Source of the DNA: Desulfosediminicola ganghwensis
GTDB taxonomy: Bacteria; Desulfobacterota; Desulfobulbia; Desulfobulbales; Desulfocapsaceae
Assembly (NCBI RefSeq): GCF_005116675.2
Contig: NZ_CP050699.1
Coordinates: 4,397,001-4,461,000, forward strand
Length of the DNA: 64,000 nt
Reading direction: 5' to 3'
Part shown: in pieces, positions 57,018-64,000 of the stretch
Numbering within the stretch: the first letter of the stretch is position 1
How the letters are laid out: each line of letters begins with the position of its first letter
The notes under the pieces: generated by a model
The model's database searches: none
Told to the model about the DNA's origin: nothing
What the model saw: only the letters and a program-made list of their open reading frames with translations
Translations under genes and position numbers: made by a program

Positions 57018-58397
57018 ATGTTTCAAATTCTTGTCATTGATGACGAACGGAGCATGCGGGATTTTCTTAAAATCCTGCTTACAAAAGAAGGCCACCAGGT
57101 AGTTACCACTGCCAATGGCGAAAAAGGACTGGAATATTTACAGGACAATCGATGCGATCTGGTGATTACCGACATTCGCATGCCAGGCATGAGTGGGCTG
57201 GAACTCCTGGAGGCTGTGAAAGAGGAGACGCCTGATTTACCCGTAATCATGATCACCGCCTTTGCCTCACCCAATGATGCGGTCCAGGCCATGAAGTACG
57301 GAGCCTTCGATTATATTAGCAAACCGTTCAACGTCGATGAGATAAAATCAGTCATCGCCTCGGCTATCAAGCAGAGTGGTGGAGAAACGAGCGAAAGCAC
57401 GAGTGACTCTTTTCCCGGCATAATTGGCCAAAGTCGGGAAATGGTGAAAATCTTCGACATGATAAAGAGAGTTGCTCCCACTCCTGCCAATGTGCTCATC
57501 TACGGTGAATCCGGAACGGGTAAAGAGCTTGTCGCTCAGGCAATTCATCGGCTCAGCAAAGTCGCAAACAATCATTTTATACCGATCACCTGCAGCGCTA
57601 TTCCCGAAGAGTTGATGGAAAGCGAACTTTTCGGCCACGTCAAAGGTTCCTTTACCGGTGCCATCAATGATAAACTCGGTCTTTTCGAGGTTGCGAATAA
57701 TGGCACTGCCTTTCTCGACGAGATCGGTGAACTTAGCCCGATCATCCAGACCAAATTACTTCGCGTGCTGCAGGAAAGGGAGATCAAACCTGTTGGCGGT
57801 AACATCTTCCAGAAAATCAATGTACGGATCATAGCCGCCACCAACAGGGTGCTCGAAGACGAAATCAGCGCAGGCAGATTCCGCGAAGATCTTTTCTATC
57901 GACTGGCAGTCGTGCCGATCAGGGTTCCTCCCCTCAGGGAAAGAAAAAGCGATGTACCTTTGCTTGTTCAGCACTTTCTGGAAAAATACTCAAATCTCCT
58001 TGACAAGGAAGTTCATGAAATTTCCAGTTATGCCATGCAGGTACTGATGAATTATGATTTCCCTGGCAATGTCAGAGAGCTGGAAAACATCATCGAACGT
58101 GGTGTAGCTCTCGAAAGCTCAAATATAATCCTGCCAGAGAACCTCACCCTGCCCGGAGCAAAGGTGGCACCACCCTCTGGAAATGTGGAGGATACCGGTA
58201 ACGGGACATTACGCGCAATCACCAGCGAGGAAGAACTCTACCATCTTGGTCTTGAAAAGGTTTTGGCAAATATGGAGAAACTCTTTATTTCCCATGCACT
58301 CGATAAAACCAATCACTCCAAGATGCGAGCCGCCGATCTGTTAAAAATCAGCTTTCGCTCGTTTCGCTATAAAGTAAAGAAGTACGACATACAATAA
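57018..58397 (+). CDS. NtrC-family sigma-54 response regulator (PilR-like)
   Basis: 459 residues. Receiver (1-120; phospho-acceptor Asp in DLVITDIRMPG), sigma-54 AAA+ domain (about 140-370; Walker A GESGTGKELVAQAIH, HVKGSFTGAINDK with Ser in place of Ala in the GAFTGA loop, NGTAFLDEIGEL) and a Fis-type helix-turn-helix at the end (AADLLKISFRSFRYKVKKY). It activates sigma-54 promoters when phosphorylated. The PilS-like kinase gene starts six bases after its stop, so they are a cognate pair; the PilR label rests on that partner. Confidence 0.93.
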   Translation: MFQILVIDDERSMRDFLKILLTKEGHQVVTTANGEKGLEYLQDNRCDLVITDIRMPGMSGLELLEAVKEETPDLPVIMITAFASPNDAVQAMKYGAFDYISKPFNVDEIKSVIASAIKQSGGETSESTSDSFPGIIGQSREMVKIFDMIKRVAPTPANVLIYGESGTGKELVAQAIHRLSKVANNHFIPITCSAIPEELMESELFGHVKGSFTGAINDKLGLFEVANNGTAFLDEIGELSPIIQTKLLRVLQEREIKPVGGNIFQKINVRIIAATNRVLEDEISAGRFREDLFYRLAVVPIRVPPLRERKSDVPLLVQHFLEKYSNLLDKEVHEISSYAMQVLMNYDFPGNVRELENIIERGVALESSNIILPENLTLPGAKVAPPSGNVEDTGNGTLRAITSEEELYHLGLEKVLANMEKLFISHALDKTNHSKMRAADLLKISFRSFRYKVKKYDIQ

Positions 58398-58403
58398 CAG
58401 TGC

Positions 58404-60101
58404 ATGACGTTTAAAGACATTTTTCAGCTTTCCAGGCAAAGCGACACCGTAGACCAGATACTCCGCTCCCAGCTCTTATGGATGCTACTGCTCAGAGTTG
58501 TGCTCTACACAATGTTGAGTGGTCTATCTATCTACTTCGGCAGCACAAATCTCGACATTATCCTGATGCCGTCTGAATTTCTGCTGCTGTTACTTTTAGC
58601 TGTCTACCTGACTACTATTTTTTCTGCCTATTACCTGGTAGCTGCTCAAACCCATCTAGCCCGGTTCGGTTTTGTCCAGAACTTGCTGGATACCCTGTTT
58701 GCTACCCTGCTGATATACTATACCGGTATCTCACACTCCATATTCTCTTCCATCTACTTCTTCCCGATTATTGCCGGCGGCCTTGTTCTCCCGCGTAAAG
58801 GCGGGATGATCGCCGCTGCTTCATCAACGCTGCTCTACGGGCTTATTCTTACCTTTGAAGTCTACGGCTATTACCCGAGCTATCTGTTGCGTCTTGGTTT
58901 TATCGGTGAAACAGATGCCATGGTCAACCTCAACCACTTTTCTATTCATGGGCTCACCTTTTTTCTTGCCGCAATTCTGAGCGCTCTGTTTAGTAGGCGT
59001 ATCCGTAAAACAGAAGATGCGCTCTCTACATCACTGCGAAACTACGAACAGCTTGCTGTTCTTTACAAACAAATCTTCGATAACATTGCCACAGGCATCA
59101 TAACCATTGACGGTGCCAACTTTATAACTTCCGCCAATAAAGCAACCAGTGACATCACAGGTTATCCTGTTACTGCACTGGTAGGAAACAGATTGACCCG
59201 ATACTTCCCCACTCTTGCGCTCTCTTCTCCGCGCCTCAGACAATCCACCGACTTTACGACCAATGACAACGAGCGGATACGCCTTGGCTATTCCTATGTC
59301 GAGTTGACCACCACCAAAGAAAACGGCGTGGCCCGCTCCGACAATCACAAGATTATTACTCTTCGGGATATCAGTGAAATCGAGCAACTCGAACGGCAGA
59401 TGCGCCAAGCCGAAAAACTCGCCGCCATCGGTATGATGAGCGCCGGCATCGCCCATGATTTCCGCAATCCACTTACTGCCATTTCCGGCTCTGCCCAGAT
59501 CCTTGCCGACGAGTTCTGCAGGGAGGGGAGTGAAAACCAGTCCAACTATGAGCTGGCTAATATAATTCTTCGCGAGTCCAGCCGGCTGATCGATACAATT
59601 GGCGACTTCCTCAAGTTCTCCCGCCCCGAGGAGTTGACCAGGGAATGGTTTTCACTCAAGGGTTGTCTTGATGAAGTGATGCAGGTGTGCCATGCAGACC
59701 CCACCTGGCCGCTATCTGCCAGAATTGAAGTGCTGTTTGACGAGACCGTGGATATCTGGGCTGACCGGAAGCAGATGTTTACCGTGCTCAATCACCTGAT
59801 TCAAAACGCCAGGTCGTTCTGCCCGCCGGGCAGGGAACTCATTGAAGTCAGCGCCTTTGAAACGCAGGATCAGCAGGGAGCAGAAATCATTCTGGTGGAA
59901 ATCAGTGATAACGGCAGCGGTGTTCCCAGGGAAAACATTGAGAAGATCTTTGATCCTTTTTTCACCTCCAGGGCTGACGGCACCGGCCTGGGCCTTGCCA
60001 TCGTCATGCAGGTAATGCAGGACCACAACGGGTCTATCAGAGTAGCCGATAATGTTTACGGCGGCGCCAAGTTCCTGCTGTCCCTGCCGGTACCTGCCTG
60101 A
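58404..60101 (+). CDS. Membrane sensor histidine kinase (PilS-like)
   Basis: 565 residues. About six membrane helices (25-200, PilS-like [18 protein letters not shown]), a PAS domain (about 215-320), HisKA with His in [16 protein letters not shown] and HATPase ([30 protein letters not shown]). No receiver. It would control the sigma-54 regulator directly upstream. No pilin or type IV pilus gene is in the window, so the pilus link is by similarity only. Confidence 0.9.
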   Translation: MTFKDIFQLSRQSDTVDQILRSQLLWMLLLRVVLYTMLSGLSIYFGSTNLDIILMPSEFLLLLLLAVYLTTIFSAYYLVAAQTHLARFGFVQNLLDTLFATLLIYYTGISHSIFSSIYFFPIIAGGLVLPRKGGMIAAASSTLLYGLILTFEVYGYYPSYLLRLGFIGETDAMVNLNHFSIHGLTFFLAAILSALFSRRIRKTEDALSTSLRNYEQLAVLYKQIFDNIATGIITIDGANFITSANKATSDITGYPVTALVGNRLTRYFPTLALSSPRLRQSTDFTTNDNERIRLGYSYVELTTTKENGVARSDNHKIITLRDISEIEQLERQMRQAEKLAAIGMMSAGIAHDFRNPLTAISGSAQILADEFCREGSENQSNYELANIILRESSRLIDTIGDFLKFSRPEELTREWFSLKGCLDEVMQVCHADPTWPLSARIEVLFDETVDIWADRKQMFTVLNHLIQNARSFCPPGRELIEVSAFETQDQQGAEIILVEISDNGSGVPRENIEKIFDPFFTSRADGTGLGLAIVMQVMQDHNGSIRVADNVYGGAKFLLSLPVPA

Positions 60102-60397
60102 TCCCCCCATATACCGGGCAAAAGCTATTCACCAGCCGAGCCCCTATTTCCCCTCAGGCTCAACCATCTGCCGCCTGAAGTTCTCTTTGCAGGAACATCC
60201 TGCCGAATACACCCTCGACAAGCCGGGCTGGATGTGGGCTAAGCAGTTCTTCAGTTCATCGATATCTTTCGTAAATTTCAAGCAGCAACGTCCAACCCTA
60301 CCAATCCCGATCTCAATGCGACCGGCGCCACCTTGGCACCGCAACCGGGTGGGGACATGTATCACCAAGCGTGTTGACTGTTCTACTAGCTGTTCTA

Positions 60398-63300
60398 TTA
60401 ACTGTTCAGCCAGGTAAGAGCTTCAGTCATGGTGTTCTGATCAAACTTGAGGCGAAGCTTCAGATATACGCCGCTTGCCGTATACGTGCTCTGCGAGAAG
60501 TCTTCATCGTGGAATCCCATAAAATTGTAACCCAGGCTGGCCCAAAGATTGTTCGCAAAAAGATAACCGATCGAGGCTCCGGAACTGTAATCGAACTGAC
60601 CGCTGTTCCATGAGTGCAGCACGCTGCCGTGCAGACCGAGGTCCCAGCGGCTGTTCAGGTTATAGCGTGTCTCCAGGGCGACCAGGTCGGTAAAGCCGCC
60701 ATAGTGTGAGTCATCGATGTTTTCACGGACATATTTCAAACCATAGTAGGGAGCGATCTGCCAGCTACGACTGGGCTTGTAGTTGCCCTGCAGGTTGTTG
60801 ATAAATCGCCACGCCTTGTCGTCATGCTGGGAACTTTCATCCCGCTCGTATATGGCGTCCAACCGATTCAGGATAATCCAGCGACTCTCGCGGGGCCGGT
60901 AGGCCAGGCCGAGGGTCAGCTCCTGCTCGTTGCTCGTAGCACCGTCAGCACTGTCCGTGTAATACCCGGTATATCTGGCTGAGGCGGACATACCTTTGCG
61001 GATCTGACCGATCAGGCTTGAAATCACGCCGTACTTATCTTCGTCGTCACCGTGGCGGAATTCCAACCGGTTGTCCCAGGACCAGCTCTTTTGCTGGTAG
61101 CTGGCGCCCAGCGAGACAGCTGTGAAATCCTCATCGCTGCCATGGGCGTCAGGGACATCCACGTCAAAATCGTAGCTGTCAGCTTCCTTGATGGTGTAGC
61201 TGCGATCGAGGCTGGCGTCCACGCTCCAGTTCTCGCTCACTTGCCAGGTCTGGCCAAGGCCGAACAGGGCGAAGAGCCGTTCTCCATTCTCATTGAGCTG
61301 CCGTTCAATGGTGGTCTGTGCGTCGCTGCCGCGCCAGGGTGATGCCTTGATACCGGCCCTCGTCCCCTCGCTGGTTACATCATCCCCCCAGCTGAATTCC
61401 TGTTCGGCAAACAGGCTGACCTGCTTGCTTATCCGGTAATCGGCCCCGAACAGGGTCTGGGTGGGATAATCGGTATTTTCGTTCTTACCGCCAAGCGATT
61501 GATCGTGCTGGGCACGCAGGGTCAGTTTGCGGTCGGCGGTGGTCCAGTTGCCGCCGGTCAGCAGCTGCTGACTGTGCTTGCTGCTGCCATCCCCGAGACT
61601 ATCCCTGGCGTCACGGACACCGGCACTGATCGAGAACCGGTCATACTCCAGGTCGCCGCCAAGCTCCACCACATCCCGCTGGGCATCGGTGGTCAGGTTG
61701 TCCTCATGATAGGCCAGCGCTGAGATCGATGCCTCATCATTGATGCGGTAGCTCCCCTCGGCGCCATACTTGCGGGTTCCCGACTCACTGCCGTTCTGCT
61801 GCCCTAGCCCGAACTCCTCATCCTGTTCACGAAAATAGACACTCCCCTGCAGCGTGCTGGACGTGTGCATATACTCGACGAGATAGGCCTCGCCGTTTTG
61901 ATCCAGGGAAGCATCCTCGGTGTCGGTGGTGGCTGCTTCCAGCCGCAGACTGTTGTTTGCGTTGAACCGGATAGTGGCGTCGACACCGTACAAATCACCC
62001 TCGTCGACACCGGAGTCTTCATGGATCAGAGAAGCACCTACCTCCAGCTTCTGGTCCAACATTTTGACTGCCGCACGCCCGCCGTAATTGAACTCACTCT
62101 GGTTCGAGGTCCTGGTTTCGTAGTCGGCAACGATGAAGATCGGGTTGAAGCTTTCGTCCTTGCTGGCGATGGGCCGCTTGAAAAAGAGTGTGCCGTCCCC
62201 GTAATCGATGTTGTAATCGATGTGCCGCTGCATGGTCTGGGAACTGAGGATCTTCTCGCTCTGAAACCGATCCCGGGTCTCGATGACGATCGTCTCCGAG
62301 TTGATGACCAGATCCTGATGGGACAGGTAATAGCGCCCGGAAGTTCCATCGCCGCGAATCTCGTCCTTCACAAACCCCTGCCTGGTGTCGGCCGCGAACA
62401 GGTTGAACTCGATCTTTTCGCCCTGCAGTTCCGATTTAAAGCCGTTCATGCTGCGGCTGTAGCGGGACAGCTCGGTTTGGGTCAGGCCGGTCTGCATGTC
62501 GCCAAAGAGGGCATAGAATTGATTTTTTTCCAGCTTCACGTAGATCTTACGGGCGCTGGCGGCCTCGTAGCTCTGCTGGGTCTCGTCTCCGTAGAGGGGA
62601 TAGTAGCTATCCGGATCGATGATCTGGTACAGGCTGTCGCCATCCAACTCCTCCTTGTCGGAATCATAGGCCACGGTCAACAGCCATTCACCCTTGATGG
62701 CGCCCTTGGCAAAAAACTTGATCCGGCCGTCCTCGTAGAAATGGTCGTCGACCTCCGCCTCATCCAGGCTGACCTGGTTGCCGGAGAGGGTGTTGTAGCC
62801 CAGCGTCCCTTCGGCAAAGCCGACCAGGATCCACTCCCGGGCGACCGGTTTCAACCAGGCGCTGATCTCTTCAGTCTCATCTTCCAGCGGCAGACGGACC
62901 ACTGCCTCACCGGATTGCGGGGTCGGTTCCAGAATGATCCTGGCAACCCCGTCCGGGCCGACCTGATATTTTGGCCTGTCGGTATCAAGGCTGCTGTTTT
63001 TTTCCGACTTGTCGATCAATTGACTGTAGGGCGGCTCGACCGAGAATTCTCCGATCATGCCGCTGCTGACCGGATAGCCGTCCCGGTCGGTGAGGCGCAC
63101 CGCAATCACCGGCGGGGTCTTGCCGTCTGCAACCAGGGTCGATTGATCCTTGACCAGCTCGGCATGGGCTGGTCCGAACGAGTAGTGGACCAGGCGGGTC
63201 AACTGCTCGACCAGCTTGCCATTCGCATCGTACAGATCGGCTGTCAGGTTATTGTCGCCCTTGTTGATACCGATCCCGCGCCAGATGGAGACCGCTGTCG

Positions 63301-64000
63301 AACCGGCCTGGTTTGCAGTGGTGCCTTCAAAGGCCAACGGACTGACATCCCGGCCGTCGAGCCGCAGTTTGACCTTCAGCCCGGCGGCGTGTTTGATGGC
63401 GGCCTTGATACTCGGGATCGCCGGTGTTTTGCCCGGCTGCGGCCAGAGCCATTCCGTACCCGCATCGGCGTTTGCCAGCCACGCCTTGTCGTAGGCCGGC
63501 ATTTTCTCAGGATCCGGCAGGTCCTTTTCCGGCAGCTCACCATCCGCACCAGGCCGCAGACCGACGGTCTCCGTCTGCTGCAGGCCGCTATTGTCCTTGG
63601 CTAGATCCAGGATTTGTGTATTATCAATCCGTTTTCCTTCGTTCCGGATCAGATTGTCGACCATCGGGGTTCTCTGGTTCTGCTGTGCCGGGGAGTTGAA
63701 GGTCAAAATGGTGCGGAGCGCCATTTCCTGCGGCGCGCCCACGCCAACCCTGGTCTTCAGGGTGATCTCCCCGTGCCAGCCGGCAAGCCCGTCACCCAGC
63801 CGGTAAGTCAGAACCGGTGGTTTCCCTCCCGGATCATCTATTGCCTGGTCACCAAGGCGGCTGCTGCCGGTGAGATACTCAAGCCCTTTGGGCAAAATGA
63901 CGCTAAGCCGCAGGTTCTTCAGGTCAACCTGGCTGATCCCCAGCGGGATCTGCCATGAAACGATATCTTCATCAAGCGTGCTGTTCAGTTCGATAGTGAC
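60398..64000 (-). CDS. Very large outer-membrane beta-barrel protein with Ig-like N-terminal part (5' end outside window)
   Basis: At least 1200 residues; the frame stays open to the right edge, so the start lies beyond 64000. The visible N-terminal part includes invasin-like Ig domains (KDQSTLVADGKTPPVIAVRLTD, GVARIILEP), then a conserved segment (FAEGTLGYN, IKFFAKGAIKGEWLLTVAYDS, YYPLYGDETQQSYEAASARK) typical of a family of giant DUF11-type outer-membrane proteins, then a C-terminal barrel of long Tyr/Trp-rich strands to the end (VYLKLRLKFDQ). GC content is clearly higher than in neighbouring genes, which suggests acquisition or a different expression class. Role in adhesion or transport is not known. 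Confidence 0.85.
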   Translation of the reverse strand, partial: VTIELNSTLDEDIVSWQIPLGISQVDLKNLRLSVILPKGLEYLTGSSRLGDQAIDDPGGKPPVLTYRLGDGLAGWHGEITLKTRVGVGAPQEMALRTILTFNSPAQQNQRTPMVDNLIRNEGKRIDNTQILDLAKDNSGLQQTETVGLRPGADGELPEKDLPDPEKMPAYDKAWLANADAGTEWLWPQPGKTPAIPSIKAAIKHAAGLKVKLRLDGRDVSPLAFEGTTANQAGSTAVSIWRGIGINKGDNNLTADLYDANGKLVEQLTRLVHYSFGPAHAELVKDQSTLVADGKTPPVIAVRLTDRDGYPVSSGMIGEFSVEPPYSQLIDKSEKNSSLDTDRPKYQVGPDGVARIILEPTPQSGEAVVRLPLEDETEEISAWLKPVAREWILVGFAEGTLGYNTLSGNQVSLDEAEVDDHFYEDGRIKFFAKGAIKGEWLLTVAYDSDKEELDGDSLYQIIDPDSYYPLYGDETQQSYEAASARKIYVKLEKNQFYALFGDMQTGLTQTELSRYSRSMNGFKSELQGEKIEFNLFAADTRQGFVKDEIRGDGTSGRYYLSHQDLVINSETIVIETRDRFQSEKILSSQTMQRHIDYNIDYGDGTLFFKRPIASKDESFNPIFIVADYETRTSNQSEFNYGGRAAVKMLDQKLEVGASLIHEDSGVDEGDLYGVDATIRFNANNSLRLEAATTDTEDASLDQNGEAYLVEYMHTSSTLQGSVYFREQDEEFGLGQQNGSESGTRKYGAEGSYRINDEASISALAYHEDNLTTDAQRDVVELGGDLEYDRFSISAGVRDARDSLGDGSSKHSQQLLTGGNWTTADRKLTLRAQHDQSLGGKNENTDYPTQTLFGADYRISKQVSLFAEQEFSWGDDVTSEGTRAGIKASPWRGSDAQTTIERQLNENGERLFALFGLGQTWQVSENWSVDASLDRSYTIKEADSYDFDVDVPDAHGSDEDFTAVSLGASYQQKSWSWDNRLEFRHGDDEDKYGVISSLIGQIRKGMSASARYTGYYTDSADGATSNEQELTLGLAYRPRESRWIILNRLDAIYERDESSQHDDKAWRFINNLQGNYKPSRSWQIAPYYGLKYVRENIDDSHYGGFTDLVALETRYNLNSRWDLGLHGSVLHSWNSGQFDYSSGASIGYLFANNLWASLGYNFMGFHDEDFSQSTYTASGVYLKLRLKFDQNTMTEALTWLNS

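Noticed and set aside
61865-63604. 579-codon plus-strand open frame
   Set aside because: Antisense to the GC-rich outer-membrane gene; GC-rich composition lowers stop frequency. No domain or start signal.

Overview
The window reads as a chromosomal segment of an anaerobic, respiring Gram-negative bacterium, most likely a Desulfobacterota member of the Desulfobulbales type. This is inferred from a giant multihaem c-type cytochrome, a small assimilatory-type sulfite reductase, a cytosolic [NiFe] hydrogenase, a PEP-CTERM protein, many hybrid histidine kinases, a class III FBPase and a candidate selenoprotein. No tRNA, rRNA, CRISPR array or intact insertion sequence is visible.

Layout. 0.4-10.3 kb (minus strand) is a surface electron-transfer block: a 53-haem cytochrome, a TPR/beta-barrel outer-membrane protein 33 bases after it, and a separate secreted CARDB-like protein. 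10.7-14.4 kb is a four-gene MCE/Mla-type lipid transport operon. 14.7-17.7 kb holds a stand-alone RAM domain, a PEP-CTERM protein, a fused MsrA-MsrB and a group II truncated haemoglobin. 18-22.2 kb pairs a tandem two-lobed periplasmic sugar-binding protein with a hybrid kinase and no permease. 22.3-26.6 kb carries a DUF922-like lipoprotein, a TPR-methyltransferase, a disulfide oxidoreductase and a zinc-ribbon protein. 27.0-28.9 kb is a decaying phosphorelay/partner-switch cluster in which only an HPt gene is intact.

29.3-32.2 kb has a class III FBPase followed by a GlpX homologue that lacks most of its metal ligands. 32.5-36.9 kb is a group-2-like [NiFe] hydrogenase (small, large, maturation protease) followed by a soluble hybrid kinase. 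Its large subunit carries Gln instead of the proton-gate Glu, which together with the kinase suggests H2 sensing. 37-44 kb carries sulfite reductase, NhaA, a pentapeptide lipoprotein and DnaE. 44.2-47.8 kb (minus) has a zinc-ribbon/DUF2007-like gene with an in-frame TGA (candidate selenocysteine), hslU, hslV and xerC. 48-51.2 kb is xseB-ispA-dxs (isoprenoid precursor supply). 51.3-56.4 kb has a phosphoesterase, a ParB-like/RAM fusion, a nucleotide-sugar epimerase, a class II aldolase and a tatC broken at a T9 run. 56.6-60.1 kb has a GIY-YIG protein and a PilR/PilS-like pair. From 60.4 kb to the right edge is a GC-richer, very large outer-membrane barrel gene, cut by the window end.

The most unusual items are the perfectly phased 53-haem cytochrome with its TPR-barrel partner, the candidate selenoprotein, the natural Glu-to-Gln hydrogenase next to a kinase, the ligand-less GlpX, and the decaying signalling cluster.
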